64,000 bases of DNA from Lachnospiraceae bacterium (GTDB taxonomy: Bacteria > Bacillota > Clostridia > Lachnospirales > Lachnospiraceae). Positions 51,234 through 60,377 of this stretch are shown piece after piece. Under the pieces are notes generated by a model, which did not search any database, was not told the DNA's origin, and worked only from the letters and a program-made list of their open reading frames with translations. Position numbers and translations under genes: made by a program. The stretch covers positions 38,489 through 102,488 of the forward strand of contig JAFRRM010000019.1 in the NCBI GenBank assembly GCA_017428105.1, given 5' to 3'. Numbering within the stretch: the stretch's first letter is position 1; each line of letters opens with the position of its first letter.

Positions 51234-51776
51234 TCAGATCTGCCTGCAAAATGCGATGATCTCCTCTTTCCGCGCTTCCGCATCCTCTCTGCGCTCTACG
51301 GAGCACAGTCCCAGGCTTCCGCACCGCCCGATCTCCAGATGTCCGTAAAAATGTTCCAGCGTCTGTATGATCCGCTCGCATTCTTTCATGCCCGGTCCCG
51401 TCCGCAGAACGACCGCCCAGCCTCTTTTGCCGCCGCTCAGCGCTTTGTGCGGCTCGTGGGTATTGCTCCACGGCGTGCACCGGTCGATGAACGCCTTGAA
51501 CTGGCCCGGCACGTCCGCCCAGTAGGACGGGGATACGGAGATGATGACGTCGGCGGCCTCGAATTCAGCCATCAGTGCGTCCGCGCCGTCGTGCTGAATG
51601 CATTCGGCAGTAGTATGACAGCTTCTGCAGCCTTTGCAGTATGCGATGTCGTAATCGTCGATGCACACCGTTTTCACGTCATACCGGGCCGCCAGCTGCG
51701 CCGCTGCGATCCTCACGATCTCCGCCGTCGCGCCCGTCCGCACGGGACTGCAGTTGATGACAAGCGCTTTTTTCAT
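51234..51776 (-). CDS. flavodoxin-fold NADPH-dependent reductase with Cys motif
   Basis: A 180-residue FMN-binding protein: phosphate loop ALVINCSPVRTGATAEIVR (about 3-21), Cys cluster YCKGCRSCHTTAECIQHDGA (about 50-69), and SPSYWADVPGQFKAFIDRC for the second flavin loop. It resembles the gene at 24321 in plan (fold plus Cys motif) but is a distinct family member. It probably reduces quinones or Fe-S partners. GGAGGAAGG lies before the ATG. Confidence 0.88.
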   Translation of the reverse strand: MKKALVINCSPVRTGATAEIVRIAAAQLAARYDVKTVCIDDYDIAYCKGCRSCHTTAECIQHDGADALMAEFEAADVIISVSPSYWADVPGQFKAFIDRCTPWSNTHEPHKALSGGKRGWAVVLRTGPGMKECERIIQTLEHFYGHLEIGRCGSLGLCSVERREDAEARKEEIIAFCRQI

Positions 51777-51800
51777 GATCCTTCCTCCTGTCCCGGCCGC

Positions 51801-52430
51801 TCATTCCTGCCGGCCCATGGTCCATAAAAACGCCTTAGCCGTCCGCAGAGCGGCGTCCCGGAAATGATTGCCTTCGTTCCATTCCAGGATACAGTCCGTC
51901 CCCTGCTCTCTCAGCAGCGCCTCCGCAGTCCGGATCCGGTCTCCCACCGCCGCCATCAGGGGGTTCCGCGCTTTTTCCTCGCGGTCGCCGAGGCTGAGAT
52001 ACACATGGCCGCATCCGATCCGCCTCTCCTTCATATAATCCGTGAATCCCGGGAACCAGACGGACGGAGACGCGGCGGCCGCGCCCCGGAACCGATCGGT
52101 CTGATAAGCCGCCCACAGCGCAAAAAGCCCCGCCAGGGAATATCCGCCGATATAGTACGTTTTTGTCCGGTCCTCACAGTATCCGAGGATCTCCTGCAGC
52201 GTTTCGGCCGCACCGTCCCCGAAATCCTGCTTTCCGAACACGGCCGGCGCCCGCCACGGGGAAAGGTCATGATCCCAGTCGTCTACCCGAAAAGCGACGA
52301 GCCGGAACGCCTCCGCCGCCCGCTTCCGGATCCAAGCGGTCTCCTGACCGATCAGTTCCGGATCGTGTGCGTCGACCGGCTGAAGCAGGACGATGCGGGC
52401 GTCTTTGCTGCCATATTCCAATATCTCCAT
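51801..52430 (-). CDS. alpha/beta-hydrolase esterase
   Basis: A 209-residue hydrolase. The nucleophile elbow is IGGYSLAGLFALWAAYQ (Ser in GYSLAG), the acid lies around YLSLGDREEKARN, and the His is in EWNEGNHFRD. The layout recalls the D/Fes-type esterase group. Substrate unknown. The GGGGGAG site is about 12 nt from the ATG, and it starts about 10 nt after the P-loop/metallo-beta-lactamase gene ends, so the genes are probably co-transcribed. Confidence 0.85.
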   Translation of the reverse strand: MEILEYGSKDARIVLLQPVDAHDPELIGQETAWIRKRAAEAFRLVAFRVDDWDHDLSPWRAPAVFGKQDFGDGAAETLQEILGYCEDRTKTYYIGGYSLAGLFALWAAYQTDRFRGAAAASPSVWFPGFTDYMKERRIGCGHVYLSLGDREEKARNPLMAAVGDRIRTAEALLREQGTDCILEWNEGNHFRDAALRTAKAFLWTMGRQE

Positions 52431-52439
52431 GAAACGAAC

Positions 52440-53699
52440 TCACTCCCCCGCCGCGCGGTCATTTTTTCCCGCCGGCCATCTATTCAGGTCGCACAGAAAT
52501 CCCGCAAAATCAAATCGATACAGGCCCACCTCTCGTCCGTGTACGAACACGGGGACCGCGGAAGTCCTTCCCGCAAGGATGTCCTCAGCCCCGCCGAACA
52601 GCTTACCAATCAGGTCCGGGGTCACAGGAAAACTCCCATGCATCGGAAACACCGCATCGAACTGCCCGCGGAACTCTTCCAGATGCCGGAGACTTTCGGC
52701 AAAACGCCGCAGATCCCGGTGCCTGCCGAACATGAAAATGTTCCCGTCCTGCACGGAATCCCCGCTGACCAGGATCCGCTCCTTCTCATCCAGCACCGCG
52801 ATGCTGCCCGGCGTATGTCCCGGGATGTCGATGATCCGCAGCGGCCGGTCTCCGAGATCGATCACGTCGCCCTCCCGCACCGGGAGGAGCCGCCCCCGGC
52901 CGTCGTGAGCCCGGTAATTCTCCTCCTCTGCGGGACTCATGTAAAACTCTTCAAATGCGCCGTTTCCCGAGATATGATCCGGATCGGCATGGGTATTGAT
53001 CAGAATGAGCGGCAGGGAGGTGATTTTTTCGGCAAGCGCCTTTGCCTCCGGCCGGTTCATGCCGGTATCGATCAGCGCAGCCCGCTCCTCTCCGCAGAAC
53101 AGATAAAAGCGGACGTGTCCGTCCTCGATGCGCCAGGTGTTCCGGTCGATCCTGTAAACATTTTCCATCTCTTTCCCCTTTAATTCCGCCAGCCAGTCCT
53201 GCACCTGCGTTCGTGTCCGAAAAATCAGCACCTGCTTTCCCGGGCATCTTTCGATCAGTCCGTACACGGTCGGCGCGTTATCCCGCCGGTAGTTCCGAAC
53301 AAGTTCCTCCAGTTCCGGATCCGGCCGGTCCTCTGACCAGGGGATATCCGTCCTTTTCCGCCCGATCCTTTCCGTGATCCCGCGCATGCACTCTTCTTCG
53401 CTGAGATCCAGAAAAATAACGGTATCGCAGGCGCGGAAGCGCGGCTCGTACGTCCGGCTGTAGTCGCCGTCGATGATCCACCGCTCTTCCCGCAGGATCT
53501 CCCCGAGGCGCCGGTCGAACTCTTCCCGCGCGATGTGCGTCCGGTCCGCGCGCCACCAGACGTTATCCAGATGGATCAGCGGCAGGCCGGTCAGCTCCCG
53601 CAGGGTTTTGGCCAGCGTGCTCTTTCCGCTGCCGGAGCAGCCCAGTATGATGATCTTTTGGCCGATCGCCGTCATGTTCGGCCCGTCTTTCGGCGGCAT
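52440..53699 (-). CDS. P-loop kinase-like (FlaR type) fused to metallo-beta-lactamase hydrolase
   Basis: A 419-residue fusion. Residues about 10-175 are a FlaR/adenylate-kinase-like P-loop domain: Walker A LGCSGSGKSTLAKTL, PLIHLDNVWWRAD, WIIDGDYSRTYE, ITERIGRKRTDIPW. Residues about 180-400 are a metallo-beta-lactamase fold: NTHADPDHISGN (HxDxDH zinc site), IPGHTPGSIAVL, VSGDSVQDG and FPMHGSFPV. An in-frame ATG at 53168 has an AAGGGGA site 5 nt upstream at the junction, so the second half may also be made alone. The first ATG has AAAGGAGA. Substrates unknown. Confidence 0.85.
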   Translation of the reverse strand: MPPKDGPNMTAIGQKIIILGCSGSGKSTLAKTLRELTGLPLIHLDNVWWRADRTHIAREEFDRRLGEILREERWIIDGDYSRTYEPRFRACDTVIFLDLSEEECMRGITERIGRKRTDIPWSEDRPDPELEELVRNYRRDNAPTVYGLIERCPGKQVLIFRTRTQVQDWLAELKGKEMENVYRIDRNTWRIEDGHVRFYLFCGEERAALIDTGMNRPEAKALAEKITSLPLILINTHADPDHISGNGAFEEFYMSPAEEENYRAHDGRGRLLPVREGDVIDLGDRPLRIIDIPGHTPGSIAVLDEKERILVSGDSVQDGNIFMFGRHRDLRRFAESLRHLEEFRGQFDAVFPMHGSFPVTPDLIGKLFGGAEDILAGRTSAVPVFVHGREVGLYRFDFAGFLCDLNRWPAGKNDRAAGE

Positions 53700-53748
53700 G
53701 CCCCCGTCTCCTTTCTTTCTTCATCCGGCCTGGCACACTCAGGCTTCC

Positions 53749-54327
53749 TCAGCCATTCAGTTCCTCGTCCAGTTCCTCCAGGAACGACTGCAGAAAGTCA
53801 TGCCTCTTTGCCGCAAGTCTCTTCGCCGGCTCCGTGTTCAGCATGTCCTTCAGAAGCAGCAGCTTATCATAAAAATGCTGCACCGAACCTTCCATCGGCC
53901 GTCCGTGTTCCCCGCCGTAGGCAAAGGTCCGGGCAATTCCGAGCGCTCCCATGGCGTCCAGACGGTCCGCATCCTGCACGATCTTTCCCTCGATCGTGTC
54001 CGGGACCCGGTCCCGGTTCCGGCTGAACGAAACCATGTTGATCGTCTGACAGATCCGCTCCGTCCGTTCCGGCGGGACTTCGTTCGCCTCCAGAAAAGTC
54101 CGCGCATTCGCATTATTCTCCGTATGAAACAGCTTATGATCATCCGCATCGTGCAGCAGCGCCGCCAGCGCCGCGATCTCCCGGTCGCAGCCCGGCTCCT
54201 GCTCTGCGATCTTCATCGCGTTCCGATAGACCCGGAGCGAATGCGCCGCATCATGTCCGCCGGCATTACCCCGGAACAGTTCCCGAATATAGCCGGCCGC
54301 CTTTTCGATCCTCGCTTCTTCCTGCAT
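53749..54327 (-). CDS. HD domain protein (YedJ-like)
   Basis: A 192-residue HD phosphohydrolase. Metal ligands are HDAAHSLRVYRNAMKIAE, LAALLHDADDHKLFH (His-Asp) and IVQDADRLDAMGALGIAR, the typical YedJ pattern. Cleaves phosphoester bonds, substrate unknown. The start is uncertain: ATG at 54327 or eight codons upstream at 54351. The upstream NUDIX gene ends within this stretch, so translation is coupled. Confidence 0.88.
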   Translation of the reverse strand: MQEEARIEKAAGYIRELFRGNAGGHDAAHSLRVYRNAMKIAEQEPGCDREIAALAALLHDADDHKLFHTENNANARTFLEANEVPPERTERICQTINMVSFSRNRDRVPDTIEGKIVQDADRLDAMGALGIARTFAYGGEHGRPMEGSVQHFYDKLLLLKDMLNTEPAKRLAAKRHDFLQSFLEELDEELNG

Positions 54328-54331
54328 CCCC

Positions 54332-54994
54332 TCACACCGTCCGTTCCTCATTTCCCGGCACTTCGCCGCCGGATCGGTCCGCCGCAGCCATTCCGGGGAC
54401 GGGATCCCTCTCCGCTCCGGCCGTTTCCTCTGCCTTCAGGCTGTCTCTCAATCTGATCAGCAGCCGCGCCGTCAGGCCCCAGATCCCGTACGGACCGTAT
54501 TCCCAGTAATTCGTCGTGATTTTCTGCCCGCCGCTGCGGCTGTAATTTTTCAGATATCGTCTCAGTTTTTCCGGGATCCTCTTATCCTCCGGATCCGTAA
54601 TATCATACACGGCCGGTTCGTGTGACAGAAGCCAGGCAAGCGGAAGCGTGAAAACGCAGCTGACTTCCTCCCGCCGCAGGACCAGGCGTTCCGGTTCGAA
54701 CGGATCGATCTCAGCCAGGACCGGATGGACAAGCATCCGGGAGAGGTGAAGTTCCGGTGCCATCTCCCGCATGATCCTCACGGAAGAAGGCGGAATGCCG
54801 AGTTCTTCGGCCGTTTCCCGCAGGGCGGTGACGCTGCCGGTCTCCCCGTCCTCGATGTGGCCGCCGGGAAAACAGATCTCGCCCGGCTGCATGACGTTCA
54901 GCGAACGCACTTCCATCAGGAGCGCGGGGCCCTCCTGCCCGCGGACGAGGGGGATGAGCACGGCAGCGCCGCGTAAGACGGATCCCTGTTCCAT
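54332..54994 (-). CDS. NUDIX hydrolase (CoA pyrophosphatase-like)
   Basis: A 220-residue NUDIX protein. The Nudix box GHIEDGETGSVTALRETAEE (then LGI) is a full match to GX5EX7REUXEEXGU; RSLNVMQPGEICFPGGH just before it is the NuCoA-type motif, so CoA or a CoA derivative is the likely substrate, hydrolysed to phosphopantetheine and 3',5'-ADP. The ATG overlaps the methyltransferase stop (TGATG), so the pair is coupled. The open frame continues upstream without a better start. Confidence 0.9.
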   Translation of the reverse strand: MEQGSVLRGAAVLIPLVRGQEGPALLMEVRSLNVMQPGEICFPGGHIEDGETGSVTALRETAEELGIPPSSVRIMREMAPELHLSRMLVHPVLAEIDPFEPERLVLRREEVSCVFTLPLAWLLSHEPAVYDITDPEDKRIPEKLRRYLKNYSRSGGQKITTNYWEYGPYGIWGLTARLLIRLRDSLKAEETAGAERDPVPGMAAADRSGGEVPGNEERTV

Positions 54995-55752
54995 CAGCTT
55001 TTCCTCACTATGACGACAGGCTGGTAAAAGCCCGTATCCTCCGGGAATATCCAGACCGCTTCCCGGCATCCGTTTGAAAGAAGCAGCTCCGTCAGTTCCT
55101 CCCGCCGGACTGCTCTGTACTCGCATGCGGACCGGACAGCCCGCAGCTCTTTCCCGTCATCCAGGATGTACTGGATCAATTTATAGTTTTCACCGGACCA
55201 GTCCCACGTCTGAAAGGAGACGCGCTGCCCCTGTTCCGTCTTATGGACGTACGGGGGTGAATAAGGAGGTCTGGTCTTCAGAAGGGCGTCGTAGTCCCGG
55301 ATGCTCGCGGCGAAGAGACCGCCCGGTCTGAGCCGGGCCGCGATGCTTCCGACCGCTTTCGCGAGATCTTCACGGGTCAGCATATGCGGCAGCGCATTGT
55401 CCATCGCGATCACGATGTCAAACTGCTCGCTGAAAACCTCTGACAGCGCGCGGAAATCAGCGTGTTCAAAGCGGATCCGGACGCCGTTCTCCCGCGCCCT
55501 TTTCCCCGCTTCGGCCAGTTCTCCGCCGCTGATGTCGGAAGCGGTCACGCGATAGCCCAGCGCAGCCAGGCCGATCGCCTGCGTACCGATCCCGCAGGCG
55601 CAGTCAAGGACCCGCGCCGAGCGGTCAAAGCCGCTGCCGCGGAAGATCCCGTCCAGGATGACGGCCTGCTCCTTCGAAGCAGCCTGCCAGTCCGCAAACA
55701 ATTGATCGTACCGGGAAGCCAGATCATCGTAAAATGTCTGTATGATGTCCAT
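54994..55752 (-). CDS. SAM-dependent methyltransferase
   Basis: A 252-residue class I methyltransferase. Motif I is VLDCACGIGTQAIGLAALG (SAM-binding glycine loop), followed by VTASDISGGELAEAGKRARE and the IVIAMDNALPHMLTREDL post-motif segment. The rest is the usual seven-strand fold with a C-terminal tail. The methyl acceptor is unknown. An AGAGG site lies about 9 nt before the ATG. The open frame extends further upstream but the M36-type start fits the family. Confidence 0.88.
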   Translation of the reverse strand: MDIIQTFYDDLASRYDQLFADWQAASKEQAVILDGIFRGSGFDRSARVLDCACGIGTQAIGLAALGYRVTASDISGGELAEAGKRARENGVRIRFEHADFRALSEVFSEQFDIVIAMDNALPHMLTREDLAKAVGSIAARLRPGGLFAASIRDYDALLKTRPPYSPPYVHKTEQGQRVSFQTWDWSGENYKLIQYILDDGKELRAVRSACEYRAVRREELTELLLSNGCREAVWIFPEDTGFYQPVVIVRKS

Positions 55753-55872
55753 ATGTCCGAACCTCTCGCAGATACCGTCGAGCCGGCGCGTGTGCTCCGG
55801 CTTTTTTATCATATCATAAATCCGTACGATAGTATATCCCTCTTCCGGCGTTGGCAAAAAAGGAAATTCATA

Positions 55873-55901
55873 TTGTTCCGGCGGACAAAACGTGCTATAT
55901 T
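55873..55901 (+). promoter_or_regulatory. promoter of the M48 protease gene
   Basis: TTGTTC (55873-55878), 17 nt, TATATT (55896-55901), about 22 nt before the ATG; GGAGG lies between. Confidence 0.7.
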
Positions 55902-55923
55902 TCCTCTATCGGAGGTATCTGAA

Positions 55924-57576
55924 ATGAAAAAAGTCCTTTTCGGCGTATCCGCCGCGACGCTGGCCCTTCTTTACGGGCTCCTCGTCCTGATCCTGCTGAT
56001 CATCTTTGAGATCACCGGAGTCCCGCTCGTCACCGCCCTGATCGTTTCCGCGGCCGTTCTCCTCATCCAGTTCCTGATCTCGCCGTTCCTGACGGATCTG
56101 ACGCAGCGCTGGTTCTACCGGACGCAGTTCGGCGGAGAAGTGCCGATGTATCTGCGGGAGTTCATCGAACAGGTCTGCCGCGACAACAACATGAAATACC
56201 CGAAGATGGGATACATCGACGATGGGGCGCCGAACGCCTTTACCTACGGCCATACCAAAAACAACGCCCGCATCGTGCTGACGCGCGGCATTTTCGAGCT
56301 GCTGTCCGAAGACGAAGTCAAAGCCGTCGTGGGTCATGAACTGGGCCATGCGGTCCATTACGACATGCTCCTGATGACGGTGGCCGAACTCGTCCCGATG
56401 GTGCTCTACGCCATCGCCAGAGCCCTCACCGAAAGCCTGCGGTCCACCGCCGGAAGCAGTTCGGACAGCGACGACAGCAAGTCGGCCGCCGCACAGGCGG
56501 CGCTTGCGGCCATCACCTATGCGGTATATATCATTTCGCAGTATATCGTCCTGTGGTTCTCGCGCACCCGGGAATATCTGGCCGACGAGTTTTCCGTCCG
56601 GTCGACGCGGGATCCCGAAGCGCTGTCCCGCGCCCTGATCCAGATCGGCTTCGGCCTCAGCACCCGGGCCGACACGGCCAAAAAAGCGGAAAAGCGGCGC
56701 AGCATGAGCGTCAGTTCCACGAACGCGCTCGGCATCTTCGATACCAGGGCCTCCAAGTCCCTCGTGGTCAGCTGCTACGTGAACGGCGAACTGGATAAGA
56801 CCCATATCAAGAACGCCATGAAATGGGAACTGTGGAACACCTGGGCCAAATGGTACGAACTGAATTCCACGCACCCGCTGATCTCAAAGCGTCTACAGGC
56901 CATCGACAAGCTGGCGCCGCAGTACGGCAAGCCGGAGTTCGTGCATTTTGACCTGAAGAAACCGGAATCCTTCCTGGACGATTTCTTCCGCGAGATCCTC
57001 ATCAGCATCGCGCCGTGGTTCTTCTTCCTGGCTGCCGTCGCGGCGGGCGGTCTCCTGTATTATAATAATACGATGGGCCTTCTGTGGATCGCGGCGGTAC
57101 TGCTGATCCTTTCCGCCGTGCTGGCCCTGTTCAAATACCGCTTCACGCATCCAAACAAGGAATATCACGAGGCGAACGTCGCCGGCCTGCTGGCCGAGCC
57201 GAAGGTCTCCGGCATCCGCAGCATTCCCTGTGAATTAAAAGGCCTGATCATCGGCCGCGGCGATCCCGGCTGCGTTTTCAGCGAGGACTTCGTGCTTCAG
57301 GATGAGACCGGCATCATGTTCCTGGATTACAATCAGCCCCTCTTTATCCTGAACAAGATCTTCGCGATCACCCGCGCCCGGGAGAATCTGGACCGGAACG
57401 CCGTCATCCGCGGCTGGTACCGGAGAGCCCCGATCCCTTACGTGGAGATCTATACGATGGAAGTCGGCGGAAAGACCAAGAAGATCTACACTTACGGCCT
57501 GGGAAAGATCCTGCGGTGGATCTATCTGATCCTGGCGGTCGCCGCTCTCGCCGCCATGTTCATCCTGACCCGCTGA
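55924..57576 (+). CDS. M48 family membrane metallopeptidase (HtpX-like)
   Basis: A 550-residue integral membrane zinc protease. Two N-terminal helices (about 8-30 and 36-56) precede the catalytic domain. The zinc motif is VVGHELGHAVHYD (HEXXH at about 138-142) and REYLADEFSV carries the third ligand. Another helix pair lies near 360-400, and a soluble C-terminal domain of about 150 residues with a final helix (LAVAALAAMFILTR) is unlike HtpX (about 290 residues). M48 proteases remove misfolded membrane proteins. Its start is the ATG behind TCGGAGGTATC; an upstream continuation of the frame is not used. Confidence 0.92.
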   Translation: MKKVLFGVSAATLALLYGLLVLILLIIFEITGVPLVTALIVSAAVLLIQFLISPFLTDLTQRWFYRTQFGGEVPMYLREFIEQVCRDNNMKYPKMGYIDDGAPNAFTYGHTKNNARIVLTRGIFELLSEDEVKAVVGHELGHAVHYDMLLMTVAELVPMVLYAIARALTESLRSTAGSSSDSDDSKSAAAQAALAAITYAVYIISQYIVLWFSRTREYLADEFSVRSTRDPEALSRALIQIGFGLSTRADTAKKAEKRRSMSVSSTNALGIFDTRASKSLVVSCYVNGELDKTHIKNAMKWELWNTWAKWYELNSTHPLISKRLQAIDKLAPQYGKPEFVHFDLKKPESFLDDFFREILISIAPWFFFLAAVAAGGLLYYNNTMGLLWIAAVLLILSAVLALFKYRFTHPNKEYHEANVAGLLAEPKVSGIRSIPCELKGLIIGRGDPGCVFSEDFVLQDETGIMFLDYNQPLFILNKIFAITRARENLDRNAVIRGWYRRAPIPYVEIYTMEVGGKTKKIYTYGLGKILRWIYLILAVAALAAMFILTR

Positions 57577-57592
57577 TATCCGGAAAACATGC

Positions 57593-57624
57593 AAAAAGTC
57601 CCCGGGACACCGGGGGCTTTTTGT
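57593..57624. terminator. bidirectional rho-independent terminator
   Basis: AAAAAGTCCCCGG / CCGGGGGCTTTTT stem (13 bp with one G-T), loop GACA, giving T-runs on both strands. It separates the M48 gene from the convergent ATP-grasp gene. Confidence 0.9.
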
Positions 57625-57712
57625 GTTCTGATCTCCATGGCCGGCACATGATTTTCCGGGACTTGCAGACAGGCTTTCCGCTGCCGCCTGCCGGGAACGG
57701 GTCAGACGATCA

Positions 57713-58894
57713 TCAGCCCAAAACGTAGCGCACATACGCCCGGACGTCATCAATCGTCTTCAGCCTTGCCGTATACATGTACCGTCCCATCGACGGCCAG
57801 TTGATCTTCGGCATCTCCTCCTGCATGACGATCTCGGCGCCGTACCGGCTCATGATCTCTTCGTGCGTATGGGTATAGGCATGACCGTCCTTGCGGCTGG
57901 CGTAGGCGCAGTACTGCTGATGTGCGGACACGGGGAGCCGCCGCTCGTCAAAAGCCGCCATATCCGCATAGATCCGGTACACGTCCGTGGAGTGGGCAAA
58001 ATTCATCATATCCGGGGTGTAACCGCCGGCCGGCCGCATGTTGACTTCCAGCGCGGCGTAATCCCCGGCTTTGCCCAGCCCCGGATAGTCTTTGCCCAGA
58101 CGGAAGAATTCCAGATGGACAAAGCGCCGCGCCGCCCCGAAGGCCTTTACCGTCCTGCGTCCGAGCGCCCGCAGTTTTTCATCCACGTCCGGACGGGCAT
58201 AGTAGGTCATGTCGAGATCCCGGTTGACGATATCCATCACCGGAGGAAATTCCGACATGTTTTCGAACAGCGGCTCGCAGTGCGAATTGTAAATGGCGTC
58301 GTAGGAACAGATATCGCCCTGAATGTATTCCTCCATGACGTAAAGCTGCCCCGGCAGGTCGTTATAGAAGGCGTCAAGATCCCGATCGTTTTCCAGCTTC
58401 CAGGTGGCGGCCGCGCCCACGCCGTTATCCGGCTTGACCACGACGGGATATCCGACCTTCGCAACGAATTCCCGGCCGGCTTCCCGCGTGGAGACCACAT
58501 GCTGCCGGGCGGTAGGGATACCGGCGTCCAGATAGATCTGCTTCATCAGGGACTTCTGTTTGATAAAACCGATCCGGTCCGAACGGAACCCGCTCGTCAC
58601 GTTGAAATCCGTACGTAGGCGGGCATCCTGCTCCAGCCAGTATTCATTCATCGACTCGATCCAGTCGATCTTCCCGTATTTGAAGGCAAAGAACGCCGCG
58701 GCCCGGTAGACCTGATCATAATCCTCCAGACTGCCGACCCGGTAATACTCGGTCAGGGCCGCCTTGAGTTCCGGCACCAGTTCGTCATAGGAGGCATCGC
58801 CGATCCCCAGCACGTTCATGCCGTTCCAGCGCAACCGGTCGCAGAACATCCAGTAAGTCCGGGGAAAATTCGGAGAGATGAATATATAATTCAC
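57713..58894 (-). CDS. ATP-grasp domain ligase
   Basis: A 393-residue ATP-grasp enzyme related to the carbamoyl-phosphate synthase/D-Ala-D-Ala ligase fold. Seen: GYPVVVKPDNGVGAAATWKL (ATP lysine loop), LYVMEEYIQGDICSYDAI, and ALEVNMRPAGGYTPDMMN (metal-site Glu/Asn). The first 110 residues are a Rossmann-like preATP-grasp domain. It would join an acid and an amine with ATP; no pathway partner stands next to it. The start is GTG at 58894 with AAAGGA. A TTGCAT/TATAAT promoter lies upstream. Confidence 0.9.
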   Translation of the reverse strand: MNYIFISPNFPRTYWMFCDRLRWNGMNVLGIGDASYDELVPELKAALTEYYRVGSLEDYDQVYRAAAFFAFKYGKIDWIESMNEYWLEQDARLRTDFNVTSGFRSDRIGFIKQKSLMKQIYLDAGIPTARQHVVSTREAGREFVAKVGYPVVVKPDNGVGAAATWKLENDRDLDAFYNDLPGQLYVMEEYIQGDICSYDAIYNSHCEPLFENMSEFPPVMDIVNRDLDMTYYARPDVDEKLRALGRRTVKAFGAARRFVHLEFFRLGKDYPGLGKAGDYAALEVNMRPAGGYTPDMMNFAHSTDVYRIYADMAAFDERRLPVSAHQQYCAYASRKDGHAYTHTHEEIMSRYGAEIVMQEEMPKINWPSMGRYMYTARLKTIDDVRAYVRYVLG

Positions 58895-58930
58895 TGCAGA
58901 TCAGATCCTTTCATGAAAAAGATAGTAGGG

Positions 58931-58960
58931 ATTATAGCACCGCGGGAAGCGGAAATGCAA
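58931..58960 (-). promoter_or_regulatory. promoter of the ATP-grasp gene
   Basis: Minus-strand TTGCAT (58960-58955), 18 nt, TATAAT (58936-58931), about 35 nt before the GTG start. The remaining gap to 59079 is empty of genes. Confidence 0.8.
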
Positions 58961-59079
58961 CAGGAAAGAAAAAGTCCTCCTTGCCGGAGTCAAAGGTTTT
59001 CGGGAATCAGAAGCCGAACATACTCCCGGGCCCACCGCCATGCCGCTGCAGCCGCTGAGATCAAAACAGAACCGGGATG

Positions 59080-59610
59080 TCACTCTGTTGCCAGAACCGC
59101 TGCCAGCATATCCTCCAGGCAGAACGCTTCATCGATGACATAGCACGGGATCCCTTGTTCCCCGCATTCCTTCCGGAATTCTTCACTGCAGGCGATAAGC
59201 CGTTCAATGTCGATCCGGTCTTCCAGACGCTTTTCGATGACGTTCGCGTAGTCTTCAAGATCAGCGGCATGGCTTCTGAGATAGGACTCCGTCATGACGA
59301 TAAACAGGCTCCGGATATGGGCCAGATATTCTTCGCTGAAGCTGTCTTTCCATTCCGACGGGATGTAGCAGCCCTCAATGATCATGTTCTGCCCGTTCTC
59401 CACGGCGGTCTTGATGATCTCCGCGACGAACGGCCACATCCAGTACCGCATCTCCCGATCGTCTTCCACCGTCAGATCCGTCATACCCGTACGGATGAAC
59501 CCCATTTTCAGGTGATCCAGCGACAGATACGGATACCCGGTCCGCTCCAAAAGTTTCTGTGCCAGCAGCGTCTTTCCCACGTGGGAGCTGCCCCCGATCA
59601 GATAAATCAT
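59080..59610 (-). CDS. P-loop kinase-like protein
   Basis: A 176-residue P-loop protein. Walker A is IYLIGGSSHVGKTLLAQKLL (about 2-21), followed by GYPYLSLDHLKMGFIR and NMIIEGCYIPSEWKDSF, a pattern of small kinases such as 2-phosphoglycerate kinase-like or cytidylate-type proteins. A phosphoryl acceptor cannot be named. ATG at 59610 with a GGAAAGAG-like site; the open frame upstream is not used. Confidence 0.82.
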   Translation of the reverse strand: MIYLIGGSSHVGKTLLAQKLLERTGYPYLSLDHLKMGFIRTGMTDLTVEDDREMRYWMWPFVAEIIKTAVENGQNMIIEGCYIPSEWKDSFSEEYLAHIRSLFIVMTESYLRSHAADLEDYANVIEKRLEDRIDIERLIACSEEFRKECGEQGIPCYVIDEAFCLEDMLAAVLATE

Positions 59611-59681
59611 TTTGTTTCCGTCTCTTTCCTGAGTGATTGGCCGGTCCGGGAGCCTTCCGCTTCCTCCGCGCCCAAATTCCG

Positions 59682-60311
59682 TCAATCTGTTGCCGATACG
59701 AGCAGCACCGCATACCGATCCATGCTCCTGTCATAGATGCTCCAGCAGCACGCGCCGTACCACTCATGTCCGGCGTCAAAAAAGTCTGCCCAGTCTGTCG
59801 TCCATTCATAGATGTCCAGCGCGTCTGTCCCGTTCGGGAACAGGACCGCATTGACCTTCCGGAAGTCCTCCGGCTTATGCTTTCCCCCGTGCACCGGTTC
59901 CATCAGCGCATACCAGTAAGGGACCGCAGTTCCGATGTTTTCATCATTAGGCACCCATTCCGCATCGTACCAGACGTTGCCGTAATAGTCGGTCCTGACA
60001 ATGTTCGGGCAGTAGAACAGCTCCTGCGGCGTCAGCGGCACCGCCTGCGCCCGGTCGACATCGCAGACCCACGGATCCTCTGTGCCGCCGCCGCATCCGG
60101 CTCCGGCTCTTTCCATTTCCTCCTCCTCATGTTTTGCCTTGAACCGGTCAAAAACAAAACGCAAGGCTTCTCTATGGGAGCTCATTCCCTCATAAGGCCT
60201 GTCGTCCGTTAAAAGATGATAATCGACCTCTCCGACGAAATGGTATTCGGGGTCCGGATCATACTTTTCCGCAAGATCATAGAAAACATCGTTTTCAATT
60301 TCATTCATCAT
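59682..60311 (-). CDS. conserved protein of unknown function
   Basis: A 209-residue acidic soluble protein. The C-terminal half has a recognisable conserved block: VPYWYALMEPVHGGKH, NAVLFPNGTDALDIYEWTTD, and WYGACCWSIYDRSMDRY. I know this pattern from Firmicutes hypotheticals without a function. No signal or membrane segment. A Gly-rich turn (RAGAGCGGGTED) splits the halves. The first of two ATGs is used; the ribosome site is weak. Confidence 0.75.
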   Translation of the reverse strand: MMNEIENDVFYDLAEKYDPDPEYHFVGEVDYHLLTDDRPYEGMSSHREALRFVFDRFKAKHEEEEMERAGAGCGGGTEDPWVCDVDRAQAVPLTPQELFYCPNIVRTDYYGNVWYDAEWVPNDENIGTAVPYWYALMEPVHGGKHKPEDFRKVNAVLFPNGTDALDIYEWTTDWADFFDAGHEWYGACCWSIYDRSMDRYAVLLVSATD

Positions 60312-60377
60312 ACATACCTGCCGATCACGCAGAGCGGAATCATCCGATCCTCTTCCGCTTCCGCTTTTTATCAGAAC

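Noticed and set aside
55462..55923. An N-terminal extension of the M48 protease of 154 codons
   Set aside because: It overlaps the methyltransferase gene; the ATG at 55924 has its own promoter and GGAGG site and fits the protease family start.
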